DNA from: an uncultured Lachnospiraceae bacterium | Lineage (GTDB): Bacteria; Bacillota; Clostridia; Lachnospirales; Lachnospiraceae | Direction of reading: 5' to 3' | DNA: 64,000 bases | Assembly (NCBI GenBank): GCA_900317555.1 | Contig: ONHF01000001.1 | Span: forward strand, 1 to 64,000 | Shown here: positions 9,023 through 17,826 of the stretch, one piece after another | Numbering within the stretch: the stretch's first letter is position 1 | Layout: each line of letters begins with the position of its first letter | Translations under genes and position numbers: made by a program | Notes under the pieces: model-generated | The model's input: only the letters and a program-made list of their open reading frames with translations | Databases searched by the model: none | What the model was told of the DNA's origin: nothing

Positions 9023-10366
9023 ATGGTTCACGACATGACACAGGGACGGATCACGCCAATGCTGATCCGGTTCACGGTACCGCTCGTGCTCGGGAATGTT
9101 TTTCAGCTTCTGTACAACGCGACCGACAGCATCATCGTCGGCAAATTTGTAGGAGAAAAGGCACTCGCTGCTGTCGGCACCAGCAATCCCGTCGTGACGC
9201 TCGCGATTCTTTTCATCACCGGCATGTGTATCGGCGCCGGAATCCTGATGGGCATGTTTTACGGCAGGAAAGACATCGCCTCGCTCAAACGCCAGATTTC
9301 ATCCTCGATGATCGGCGGCCTCATCTTTTCGGTTTGTTTTGCCGCCGTATGCATCCTTTTCGCCCCGCAGCTGCTGCGGCTGATTCAGACGCAGCCTGCC
9401 GTCATGAATGAGGCGGTCGTATATCTGCGGATTGTCCTGACCGGTCTTGTCTTTACCTTTATCTATAATTTCTTCGCGAACACGATGCGTGCGCTCGGAG
9501 ACGCGAACACGCCGCTGCTGTTCCTTGTGATCTCGGCGGCTTTGAATGTTGCCGGCGATTTGTTTTTCGTGATCGTACTGCGCCTCGGAAGCCTTGGCTG
9601 CGGCGTTGCGACAGTCGTTTCGGAGGCATTGTCGGCGCTTTTCTGCGTTCTGTATGTCGCGCGGAAGATCCCGATGTTAAACCTCGGAAAAGAATGGTTT
9701 GTATTTGACAGGCAGCTGTTCCGCAAAACCGTGGCATTCGGCATGACCAGCGCGCTGCAGCAGGCGACCGTACAGGCCGGAAAGATAGCAATGCAGGCCC
9801 TCGCAAATTCGATGAGCGTCACGGTCATGGCGACGTTCGCTGCTGTGAACCGGATTGACGATTTTGCATACACACCGCAGCAAAACATCGGCCACGCCAT
9901 GTCCAGCTTCATGGCTCAGAATGAGGGCGCGGGGAAGGAAGAGCGGGTCAGAAAGGGGTTTCTGGCCGGCATGCGGATCGAGGCAGTCTACGGAATCGCG
10001 ATCGCGCTTGTCTGTTATATCTTCGCAAAACCTTTAATGCGTCTGTTCGTGAACGATGAAGAGGTCATCGGCACCGGCGTCCGGTATCTGCAGCTGATTT
10101 CCTTCATGTATCTTCTGCCCGCCGCGACAAACGGGCTGCAGGGCTTTTTCCGCGGCATCGGGGACATGAAGGTCACTTTGATTTCGAGTATCGTCAACAT
10201 GGGCGCGCGCGTGGCAGCCGGCTTTTTCCTCGTTAGCGCGTTCCATATGCATATTGAAGCCTTTCCATGGGCATATCTGATCGGCTGGGCGGCAATGCTG
10301 ATCGCGGAGATACCACTGCTTCTTCGCAGGTTCAGCCATCCCTTATCCGCGCCAAAACAGTCCTGA
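9023..10366 (+). CDS. MATE-family efflux transporter
   Basis: The 447-residue twelve-span protein starts MVHDMTQGRITPMLIRFTVPLVLGN and has the same family marks as the upstream pump (LLYNATDSIIVGKFVGE, NTMRALGDANTPL, LQGFFRGIGDMKVTL). The two are diverged paralogues rather than a recent duplicate. Expected role is Na+- or H+-coupled efflux of toxic compounds. The region after the stop (10367-10438) has no gene and leads into a truncated gene. Confidence 0.92.
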   Translation: MVHDMTQGRITPMLIRFTVPLVLGNVFQLLYNATDSIIVGKFVGEKALAAVGTSNPVVTLAILFITGMCIGAGILMGMFYGRKDIASLKRQISSSMIGGLIFSVCFAAVCILFAPQLLRLIQTQPAVMNEAVVYLRIVLTGLVFTFIYNFFANTMRALGDANTPLLFLVISAALNVAGDLFFVIVLRLGSLGCGVATVVSEALSALFCVLYVARKIPMLNLGKEWFVFDRQLFRKTVAFGMTSALQQATVQAGKIAMQALANSMSVTVMATFAAVNRIDDFAYTPQQNIGHAMSSFMAQNEGAGKEERVRKGFLAGMRIEAVYGIAIALVCYIFAKPLMRLFVNDEEVIGTGVRYLQLISFMYLLPAATNGLQGFFRGIGDMKVTLISSIVNMGARVAAGFFLVSAFHMHIEAFPWAYLIGWAAMLIAEIPLLLRRFSHPLSAPKQS

Positions 10367-10438
10367 AATAGCCATACCCTATGACAACCGCAAAAAACTA
10401 AATATTTTACAGTGGCAGCGTTTCGAATTAATCTGTAG

Positions 10439-11155
10439 CTCATCAAGCAGAAAGAACTAGGCTACCACGTCATCACCGACGGCGAGTTCAGAAGAAGCTA
10501 CTGGCATCTTGACTTCATGTGGGGGCTGAATGGCATCGAGCACATCGAACTCGATCATGGCTATTACTTCCATGGAGAAGAGACGACACACGGCTCCTGC
10601 CGCAATCTCCAGCTGGACGACTGTACCTGGGGAATGATCGTGGATGAAGGCTACCGGAAGGCGAGGATTTCCGAAGGCGTCTCGCTGGAAGAGGAGGCTG
10701 CAGCCTACTTGAAGGTCAACAATCTCGCGCTCGCGGATCTGCCAGAAGATCTTCGTGTCGCAACGCATATCTGCAGGGGCAATTACCACTCCGCTTACGC
10801 GTGCAGCGGACCGTATGATAAAGCGGCACCATATGTTTTCGCGCAGGAGAATGTAGACGCGTTCTATCTGGAGTTCGACGATGCAAGATCGGGAAGCTTC
10901 GACTGCCTCGCGCAGATTCCTGCCGGCAAGAAGGTCGTACTCGGCCTTGTGACGACAAAGAATCCGGCGCTGGAAAACAAAGAAGATGTGATCCGCCGAA
11001 TCCACGAAGCTGCGGCTTTTGTACCGCTGGAAAACCTGTGCCTGAGCCCGCAGTGCGGTTTTGCCTCCTGCGAGATCGGAAACAAGCTGACACCAGAGGA
11101 GCAGTGGAAGAAAATGGAGCTTGTCAGGGAAATCGCCGAAGAAGTCTGGCAATAG
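10439..11155 (+). pseudogene. Cobalamin-independent methionine synthase-like protein (YxjG/YxjH type), 5'-truncated
   Basis: From 10439 the frame reads KQKELGYHVITDGEFRRSYWH and continues through HICRGNYHSAY, VDAFYLEFDDARSG and LCLSPQCGFASCE to the family end. The last segment carries the Cys of the zinc site. These are the C-terminal two thirds of the MetE_C-like family, normally about 370 residues. The first 100 or more residues are absent: an in-frame TAG sits at 10436-10438 and no start with a ribosome site is visible. It is probably a remnant left by a deletion. Confidence 0.8.
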
Positions 11156-11257
11156 GACCAATATAGTCCGAACACATCACATGTTTCCATTTGAGTAAAA
11201 ACAAGACCGCTTAAGTAATCAATATAGCTTGAAAACTTCTTGTCCTTATAATTAAAA

Positions 11258-13030
11258 GTGATTCACACTAACTGTTTTACCGACATATTGTCCGGTGAAG
11301 GCGGCAGTGTCTCCGCGGAGTCCGAAACCGTAAACCTTTCCGAGGGCGGACAGGCAGCCGGCGCGCAGGCGGCGGCGTATGACGGGTATGTTTTTACGAA
11401 CTGGACAGCGGCGGACGGAACCGTTGTCAGCAGCAGCGACTATTTCGTACCGCTTCTTACGCCTGATATGAAAGGCGAGATTACATATACCGCTCATTTC
11501 GAGAAGAAAGCAGTCGAAGCTCCGGCCACCAGAATGGTGACGGCAGAGTATGTCGCAGGCAAAGGCGGCAGCGTAAGCCGGGCTTCCGAGACCGTGGACG
11601 CACTCGCGGAGGGCGCGTCATTCCTCGGGTCAACAGCGGAGGCTGCGGACGGTTATGCCTTTGTAAACTGGACAGCCGCGGACGGCAGCGAAGCAGGCAC
11701 AGATGCTGCTTTCGTTCCTTCTGTCAGCCCGGAAACTGCGGAGCGGACAGTTTACACTGCGAACTTTAAAAAGATCAATACCAGGCCGGCACAGGATTTC
11801 GAAGGATCTGTGTCGGGCGTCAGCGTGCGCGTTCATGCAGACGAGGGCAGATTCCCCGAAGGAACAACCATGCACCTTGCCCCTGTCTCCAGATCAAGTA
11901 TTCTTTCCAATGACAGCGTACAGGACGCGGTCGGCGAGGACAGGGAAGTTGTCGATGCCATCGCGGTCGACATTACATTCCGGAATAAAAACGGCGATGA
12001 GATCGAGCCTGACGGCGCGATTTCTGTCAGCATGTCTACATCGAGAAGCGTGAACGGCGAGAGCCATCAGGTGCTGCACATCGACGACAGCGGCAATGCG
12101 AGTCAGGTCGCAGGCGCTTCCGCGGACGGCGCGAGCTTTGAGGCGGGCGAGTTCTCGATTTATGTTATTACAGGTTCGGATGAGAATCAGAAGCCGGCGA
12201 TCGCTACGTATATCTTCCATGGCGCGGATGGAAAGGTGATTTCCACGCAGAAGGTGAAGGACGGTGAAACGGTTTATGCGCCCACAACACCGGAAAAAGA
12301 TGACGCTGTTTTTCTTGGATGGTCTTCAGAAGCCGGAAAAACAACAAAGGAAGACGTAACACAGGAGCCGTTCAGCAGTATGGCAGCTGAAGTCACAGGA
12401 ACGGCTGAAATCAACCTGTACCCGGTGTTCGCACAGCAGCTCTATGTCTTCTTCATGGATAAAAATTGCCGCGTCTGGAATACCAGACAGGGAATTTCGG
12501 GTGATAAGATCAGTACTCTTGATATAAGACTGTCGCTGTCTTCAACGGAAAGCGTAACTGGCTGGTATTATGACGAAGCGTTGACGTAGCCTGTTACGGA
12601 TAGTGAAGTCATTTTAGAAGACAAAAATATCACGCTCTGGCCTAAGGTTGAGAATGGACACTATTTGTATTTTGAAACCGGAAAGGGCGCAAGCTATCTG
12701 GAACCGCAGTTTGTTGCGGCGAATGCGGTTTCCGTGGAGCCGAAAAATTCGCCAACAAGGCAGGGGTATGATTTCCAGTATTGGTCGCTGGCGGAGAACG
12801 GAGAGGAATACACCTTCGGTCAGCCGCTCAGCAAGGATATAACACTGCATGCTGTGTGGGACGCAAGAAAAGATACGAAATATACTGTGATTTTCTGGAA
12901 ACAGTCCGTGAGTGACGATCAGAATGCTTCGGACAGTCAGAAAACGTATGATTACGAAGAGTCTGTCACCCGCACGGGAACGACGGGACAAGAGGTGTCT
13001 CCGAACGGGAACGATAGGAAAAAATCTTAT
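11258..13030 (+). pseudogene. Remnant of a large repeat-containing surface protein
   Basis: No signal peptide or ribosome site precedes the frame, so the N-terminus is missing. The visible part has two roughly 75-residue copies of a repeat (GGSVS.ESET, then Y.FVNWTAADG and YTAHFEKK), and later InlB/Flg_new-like repeats (VFLGWSSEAGKT, GYDFQYWSLAENGEEY). A TAG at 12587-12589 interrupts the frame, which then continues in phase (KNITLWPKVENG) to about 13030. There it runs into the antisense of a sensor kinase gene. Such proteins are normally wall-anchored adhesins; this copy is dead. Confidence 0.7.
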
Positions 13031-13897
13031 GTTGGCCAGCATTTCCGCAGTCGAGAGAAAATGCCGCAGATCATGACGCAGACGCCTTGTCTGTTCAATT
13101 CGTTCGCTGATGTACTGGTTCTGGACTGTCTGCAGTTCCAGACGGTAGTTTTCGCTTCTAAGCGCTAGTTTTTCCTCCTGATCCCGCACCAGACGGATAA
13201 CGAGGCCATAGATGAGCAGGAAACCGAAATCAACCGCGGTAATCACGAGCAGGTAATACAGGTGCATCAGCTTGACGACAGCCGGTTCGCCCTCCTGATA
13301 AAACATATACATCCAGACCAGATAGAATGTAGCCGGAACGAGCCAGAGATACCCCCATAAGGAGCGTCTTTCCGGGAGATCGCGGCGGGGGCGGGAGGTG
13401 CTGTTTTGCGCGAAGGAAAGATCATCCGGCAGATCGCTTTGCCGGAAGCTCTTGAAGATCACCTGCCACAGGAACAGTAGAATCAGAACTTCAAAAACAA
13501 GCAGCCAGACCGAAAATGTCCAGTGATAACGTTTCAGGGCGTCGACGGGGGAGATCAGACCTTCCACGTATTTTGCCGCCGAAACGGAAAGATTGCTGAA
13601 ATTGCAGACGACAAGAAGCGCAAACAGAATTCTGCCGTAGTGGTCGCGTACGACAATCAGTAGCAGGAGGACATACAATGCAGGCGAAATCAGATCTGCC
13701 AGACCGATCCAGCGCAGGTACCCGTAGAGCGCGGCAAACTGGATGCAGACCTGCACGGCCGTGAAAGGGATCAGAGCAAGAATCGTCCGATAAACGCTGT
13801 AGCGGAAGCGGTCCTTGAATGTCTTGTAAAACAAAAAGATGAACGGAACGATGGAGACAACCGAGTAGAGAAGGCACTCCCATCTGGAAAACGGCAT
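13031..13897 (-). pseudogene. Sensor histidine kinase (AgrC/LytS-like) lacking its ATPase domain
   Basis: The N-terminal part has six to seven membrane segments, then a coiled linker (VRDQEEKLALRSENYRLELQ) and the H-box RRLRHDLRHFLSTAEML with the phospho-accepting histidine. Directly after this the frame turns into antisense of the neighbouring surface-protein remnant and the GHKL ATPase domain is gone. A deletion near 13030 probably joined the two genes. It lies 32 bp downstream of the response regulator 13930-14643, its natural partner, which remains intact. Confidence 0.75.
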
Positions 13898-13929
13898 ACA
13901 GCTACCTCATGCTTTCTGCTGCCCAGGGG

Positions 13930-14643
13930 TCAGGGCAGATACATATATTCGGCGTAAGCGTCTTTAACGGCGCGAAGCCTGCGGCGGCTTACAGGAACGC
14001 CGCTGCCGTCCTGCAGATACAGAACCGTGTCGGTAAAGCGGCGGATTTTATCGAAATTAACAATGATGCCGCGGGAGCAGGACGCGAAGCCCTGCCTCTC
14101 ACATAGGAGTTTTTCGATTTCCCGCTGTGACATGTAAACTCTGCGAACCTCCTGCGTGCCGCACAGATGAAAATAAACGTAATGATTGTAGTACTCGGTA
14201 AAGACGATGTCGCCGCACGCAACTCGGCTGCCGTCCGGCAGGTTCACAAAGCTCTCTTCCGGCGGCTGCTGCCGCGCCGGCAGAAGCTCCAGAAACATTT
14301 CGTGGAACTGTGCGAAAGTATGCGGCTTCAGCAGATAATGAGCAGCTCTTACCTGATAGCTTTCGGCAGCATAGTCGTTGCTGGAAGTGATAAAAACAAT
14401 TCTGACGTTCCGGTCAGTCTTTCTGATACCCAGTCCTGTGTCAATCCCCGAAGCATCGTCCATACAGATATCCAGAAAAATCAGGTCGAACATTCCTGCT
14501 TCAAACGTTGACAGGAAGTCGTCTCCGCTGTCATATTCATTGTATTCGGCGGGTTCCATACCGCTGCTTTCGAGGCAGCGTTCCATTTCCATTCGGACCA
14601 GTTTTCTGTCTTCCGCCGAATCGTCTACGATTCCGATGCGCAC
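13930..14643 (-). CDS. LytTR-family response regulator
   Basis: The 237-residue protein has an N-terminal receiver domain: acidic pocket VDDSAED, phospho-acceptor region LIFLDICMDD, and LLKPH with the conserved Lys. A C-terminal LytTR DNA-binding domain follows from about residue 135 (VFTEYYNHYVYFHL, ASCSRGIIVNFDKI, VPVSRRRLRAVKDAY). Such regulators respond to peptides or cell-surface stress. Its kinase partner downstream has lost the catalytic domain, so signal input is probably lost or comes from another kinase. Confidence 0.88.
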   Translation of the reverse strand: MRIGIVDDSAEDRKLVRMEMERCLESSGMEPAEYNEYDSGDDFLSTFEAGMFDLIFLDICMDDASGIDTGLGIRKTDRNVRIVFITSSNDYAAESYQVRAAHYLLKPHTFAQFHEMFLELLPARQQPPEESFVNLPDGSRVACGDIVFTEYYNHYVYFHLCGTQEVRRVYMSQREIEKLLCERQGFASCSRGIIVNFDKIRRFTDTVLYLQDGSGVPVSRRRLRAVKDAYAEYMYLP

Positions 14644-15406
14644 GTGGCAATCCTCCGATAAACGGTTATTATATGATTATTATAGCATTGAAAAGGGAGC
14701 GGGAGTTGCATGGATCGATTTTAGCTTGGCAATTTCGGCAAATTCAGCCTATGATTTTTATGGATGAGTTATGGTGTACCCACACCCCTTGGGGTGAGGG
14801 CTCGACACGGACTCGTTTTTTATGTATTGTTTATTATCTGATACATCGGGAATCTTGGTGTGCTAAAAGCAGTCTTTTCTGAGACCTCAACAGACGGGGA
14901 AGTTTGCTGAATCCAGCAACCTAATCAGTATGCCATCATCTGAGAAAGGAAATTTTATATGACGAGGATACTATTTGTTTGCCACGGCAGGAGGGACGAG
15001 TCGGGCGCAAGGTAGAGGATTATCGGGCAGTACCGGGCTTTGTGCGGCGGTGTGTGCCCGATTTTTTGTGTCTTACTACGGGTGAACTACTGAAGCGGGG
15101 AGGTAAAAGAGGAGGTGTACATATTATTCAGAGCCATTTTTCCAGATATTTTCGATTTCGAATGCACTGCTTTCGTAATTGAACTGGACACACTGTCGAC
15201 GGCGGTCGAGGAAAGATCGAATAGCCTGAAACGGAATCCAGAGGACACCAGAATTGTGACGGTAACAATGCCTGGGAAGGAGAGGATTGACTCTAAACCG
15301 AAACATGAAACAGGCGGTTTATACTATAGGTATAATGACAGCTTCAATAATTTGTGTTAAGGTACGATATAGATATTGAAGCGAAAACCTCGGAAAGGAA
15401 AAGACA
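14644..15406 (+). other. Gene-poor junction with a truncated copy of the phosphatase 5' end
   Basis: No convincing gene is seen. At about 14930-14992 lies CATCTGAGAAAGGAAATTTTAT followed in frame by the codons for MTRILFVCHG, matching the start of the phosphatase gene at 23232; homology then stops abruptly. Near 15115-15360 a short ORF follows a GGGGAGG-type site, but its protein is not recognisable. TATAAT-like sequence near 15331 may be the promoter for the tRNA/RtcB cassette downstream. Confidence 0.6.
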
Positions 15407-15538
15407 ATGGCAGCAGTTACATCCATGAGCTATCTCAAAAATGAACGCCACGACGCTCTGCGCGAACACGGACAGAGCGTTAATTTTGCGTGCTCTATTC
15501 GAGATAAGAAATGCCGGATGAACTGCATTCACATATAA
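15407..15538 (+). CDS. Short ORF in the leader of the tRNA-RtcB cassette
   Basis: A 43-codon ORF follows a good ribosome site (GGAAAGGAAA, 5 bases before ATG). The peptide begins MAAVTSMSYLKNERHD and holds four cysteines or CxxxC-like pairs near its end (KKCRMNCIHI). Inside its coding DNA are inverted repeats ACGCTCTG/CAGAGCGT and GCCGGAT/ATCCGGC, so the segment may act as a structured leader as much as a gene. A terminator follows before the tRNA. Function unknown. Confidence 0.4.
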   Translation: MAAVTSMSYLKNERHDALREHGQSVNFACSIRDKKCRMNCIHI

Positions 15539-15572
15539 TCCGGCAGACCGGAACATATTCTTAAGGAATTGA

Positions 15573-15610
15573 CCGCTTATCTTGCACAGAGCAGGATAGG
15601 CGGATTTTTT
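15573..15610 (+). terminator. Terminator or attenuator just ahead of tRNA-Lys
   Basis: Arms CCGC-TATC and GATA-GGCGG fold around an ACAGA loop, with six T following. It ends three bases before the tRNA-Lys gene. This position could make expression of the tRNA and rtcB depend on antitermination, or it may simply end the short leader transcript. Confidence 0.6.
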
Positions 15611-15612
15611 AT

Positions 15613-15685
15613 GCTCCATTAGCTCAACCGGAAGAGCATCCGACTTTTAATCGGAAGGTTGTGAGTTCGAACCTCACATGGGGTA
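15613..15685 (+). tRNA. tRNA-Lys (anticodon TTT)
   Basis: Cloverleaf read by eye. The acceptor is GCTCCAT with ATGGGGT, the anticodon loop is CTTTTAA giving TTT, and the T-arm GTGAG-TTCGAAC-CTCAC is perfect. The acceptor has a G1-U72 and a U3-G70 wobble, unlike ordinary tRNA-Lys. CCA is not encoded. It sits 29 bp upstream of rtcB on the same strand. Confidence 0.85.
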
Positions 15686-15713
15686 GCTATTAATGGAAGG
15701 AAAGGAAAAGACG

Positions 15714-16922
15714 ATGTTTGAGATCAAAGGAAAAAAGTGCACGGCCATCTGTTATGCATCAGTGGTCGAACCGGAAGCAGTCGAGCAGATTCGGAGAATG
15801 TGCGATTACGACTTTGCCGAAGGCTCGAAGGTCAGGATCATGCCGGATGTTCACGCCGGAAAGGGCTGCACAATCGGAACGACCATGACCGTAACAGATA
15901 AAGCGGTGCCGAATGTGGTCGGCGTGGATATTGGCTGCGGAATGTACACGGTGAACCTCGGGAAAGACGATATTGATTTTGAGAAGCTGGATGCAGCAGC
16001 ACATTTTGTGCCGTCCGGCATGAACGTCTGGGATTCCGAGCAGGAGAGCTTCAATCTGGAAGAACTGCGCTGCTTTGAAAAACTCAGGAAGCTGAACTGG
16101 CTCAAATGCAGCCTGGGAACGCTCGGCGGCGGGAACCATTTCATAGAGGTGGATGTTTCTGCTGACGGAACGAAATATCTCGTCATCCACAGCGGGAGCC
16201 GGAATCTCGGCAAGCAGGTCGCAGAGCTTTATCAGGAGATGGCCATAGACCAGCATAAGGGGATTATGGATTACGAGGCAGAGCGAAAGGCAATCGTTGA
16301 GACATACAAGGCCGAGAGCCGCTTTCAGGAAATCCAGCCGGCACTCGACGCGCTCCGCAGAAAGAAAATGAGCTCCGGTGCGGATATGCCGGAAGATCTC
16401 TGCTATCTGAGCGGGCAGGCGTTTGAGGACTATCTTCATGGTGTGGAGATCTGCCAGAAATTCGCGAAGAGAAGCAGGGAACTGATGGCGGAAGTCTTGC
16501 TTGACCATGCAGGTTTGCACGGAGGAGATGCCTTCCATACCATTCACAATTATATTGACACGGACGAGCTGATTCTGCGGAAAGGCTCCATTGCAGCGCA
16601 TGATGGCGAGAGAGTGCTGATCCCGATCAATATGCGTGACGGGAGCATCATCGCGGTTGGTAAAGGCAATCCTGAGTGGAACTTTTCCGCTCCGCACGGC
16701 GCGGGAAGAGTGATGTCCCGTACTAGGGCAAAAAAGGACCTGTCTCTGGAAGAATACAGGGAGAGCATGAAGGATGTCTACACGACATCTGTGAACGAAG
16801 AAACAATTGATGAGGCTCCGATGGCATACAAGTCACTTGGAGACATCATCGGAGATATCAGATCATCGGTGGACGTGATCGAGGTCATGAAGCCGATCTA
16901 TAACTTCAAGGCATCCGGCTGA
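15714..16922 (+). CDS. rtcB: RtcB-family RNA ligase
   Basis: RtcB joins RNA 2',3'-cyclic phosphate or 3'-phosphate ends to 5'-hydroxyl ends using GTP and Mn2+, as in tRNA splicing and RNA repair. The 402-residue protein shows the metal-site motifs VRIMPDVHAGKGCTIG, VVGVDIGCGM, LGTLGGGNHFIE and HSGSRNLGKQV, and the guanylylated histidine context SAPHGAGRVMSR. ATG 15714 follows GGAAAGGAAA. It is embedded between tRNA-Lys and a cluster of four tRNAs, with an XRE regulator directly after it. No archease gene is seen. Confidence 0.93.
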   Translation: MFEIKGKKCTAICYASVVEPEAVEQIRRMCDYDFAEGSKVRIMPDVHAGKGCTIGTTMTVTDKAVPNVVGVDIGCGMYTVNLGKDDIDFEKLDAAAHFVPSGMNVWDSEQESFNLEELRCFEKLRKLNWLKCSLGTLGGGNHFIEVDVSADGTKYLVIHSGSRNLGKQVAELYQEMAIDQHKGIMDYEAERKAIVETYKAESRFQEIQPALDALRRKKMSSGADMPEDLCYLSGQAFEDYLHGVEICQKFAKRSRELMAEVLLDHAGLHGGDAFHTIHNYIDTDELILRKGSIAAHDGERVLIPINMRDGSIIAVGKGNPEWNFSAPHGAGRVMSRTRAKKDLSLEEYRESMKDVYTTSVNEETIDEAPMAYKSLGDIIGDIRSSVDVIEVMKPIYNFKASG

Positions 16923-16970
16923 GGAACGATTCCTGTTACGGAGCCGGTGCCGGAACAGGAGGAAAACGAA

Positions 16971-17228
16971 GTGCCGCAGAATATACCTGCCATAGACATG
17001 GCGGGAACGGGAAAGAGAATATCGGAGCTCAGGACGGCAGCGGGCCTGTCCGTAAAGGACATGCAGGATTACTTCGGATTCGCAACGCCGCAGGCAATCT
17101 ACAAGTGGCAGCACGGAACGGCAATGCCGACGATTGACAATTTCGTAGGCCTGTCGGTGCTGTTTGGAGTTTCGATCAACGACATTCTCGTACTGGAGGA
17201 TGCCAGTTTCATCATGATAAGTGCATAG
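16971..17228 (+). CDS. XRE-family helix-turn-helix regulator of the RtcB-tRNA cassette
   Basis: The GTG at 16971 is chosen because AGGAGG lies seven bases ahead; an upstream GTG at 16947 lacks one. The 85-residue protein is a single Cro/C1-type domain (GKRISELRTAAGLSVKDMQDYFGF, then AIYKWQHGTAMPTIDNF) ending in a short hydrophobic tail. It lies 48 bp after rtcB and 28 bp before tRNA-Glu, all on one strand. It probably regulates the cassette, but no operator was identified. Confidence 0.8.
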   Translation: MPQNIPAIDMAGTGKRISELRTAAGLSVKDMQDYFGFATPQAIYKWQHGTAMPTIDNFVGLSVLFGVSINDILVLEDASFIMISA

Positions 17229-17256
17229 ATACGGGGAGCGGTAAGCTCCCTTATGA

Positions 17257-17330
17257 GGTTCCTTCGTCTAAACGGTCAGGACACAGCCCTTTCAAGGCAG
17301 AAATGCTCGGTTCGAGTCCGGCAGGAACTA
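17257..17330 (+). tRNA. tRNA-Glu (anticodon TTC), degenerate
   Basis: The acceptor GGTTCCT/AGGAACT has a G1-U72 wobble, and the anticodon loop CTTTCAA gives TTC. The anticodon stem has an A-A mismatch (CAGCC/GGCAG) and the T-stem a C-C mismatch at its base (CTCGG/CCGGC). CCA is not encoded. These flaws suggest a mobile-element tRNA under relaxed or altered selection. Confidence 0.75.
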
Positions 17331-17334
17331 TCAT

Positions 17335-17407
17335 GGCTCCTTCGTCTAATGGTGAGGATACCGGCCTCTCAAGCTGGAGATACAGGGCTCAAGTCCCGCA
17401 GGAGCTA
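17335..17407 (+). tRNA. tRNA-Glu (anticodon CTC), degenerate
   Basis: Starts four bases after the preceding tRNA. The acceptor GGCTCCT/AGGAGCT again has G1-U72. Anticodon loop CTCTCAA gives CTC. The T-loop reads CTCAAGT, so the nearly invariant T54 is C, and two T-stem pairs are mismatched. Confidence 0.72.
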
Positions 17408-17409
17408 CT

Positions 17410-17480
17410 GTGGCTGTAGGACAACGGTCAGTCCGGCAGATTGTGGATCTGCACATCAGGGTTCAACTCCCTGCAGTCAC
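17410..17480 (+). tRNA. tRNA-His (anticodon GTG)
   Basis: Anticodon loop TTGTGGA gives GTG. The T-arm CAGGG-TTCAACT-CCCTG is perfect. The first G (17410) can act as the His-specific G-1 paired with C at 17480. It lies two bases after tRNA-Glu. Confidence 0.82.
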
Positions 17481-17485
17481 CCCAT

Positions 17486-17571
17486 GTTTGCGTGACCGAG
17501 AGGCTTATGGTGCTGCCCCGCTAAGGCAGTGTGCGTCATACGCACCGATGGTTCGAATCCACCCGCAAACG
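17486..17571 (+). tRNA. tRNA-Ser (anticodon GCT)
   Basis: Acceptor GTTTGCG/CGCAAAC is perfect. Anticodon stem CTGCC/GGCAG encloses loop CCGCTAA, giving GCT, and the long variable arm (GTGCG/CGCAC) is typical of class II tRNA. It is the last of the four-tRNA cluster. Confidence 0.85.
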
Positions 17572-17734
17572 GTTTTCTATGAATGCATCTGGAATAATAT
17601 GTCCAGGTGCGTTTTTAAATAAAGAGATAACAAAGACCTCAACTGTAAAACGAGATGCAACCCCTCTCGTTCTGGCCGGAGGCCATAGTAGTGATTAAGT
17701 GAATACCTGCCGGGAGGTTGCATCCCGGCTTGCA

Positions 17735-17763
17735 AAGAGATCAGCCAGGGCTGGTCTCTTTTT
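17735..17763 (+). terminator. Terminator after the tRNA cluster
   Basis: Arms AAGAGATCAGC and GCTGGTCTCTT with a short loop, followed by TTT. A second hairpin (GCCGGGA/TCCCGGC) lies just upstream at 17710-17729. The gap 17572-17826 shows no gene; its right part may be the end of the IS30 element. Confidence 0.65.
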
Positions 17764-17826
17764 CTTGTCATCTCTTTTCTCTGTGCGATATCCTCATCCA
17801 GTTGGCGGCCGGATATGGAGGATATC

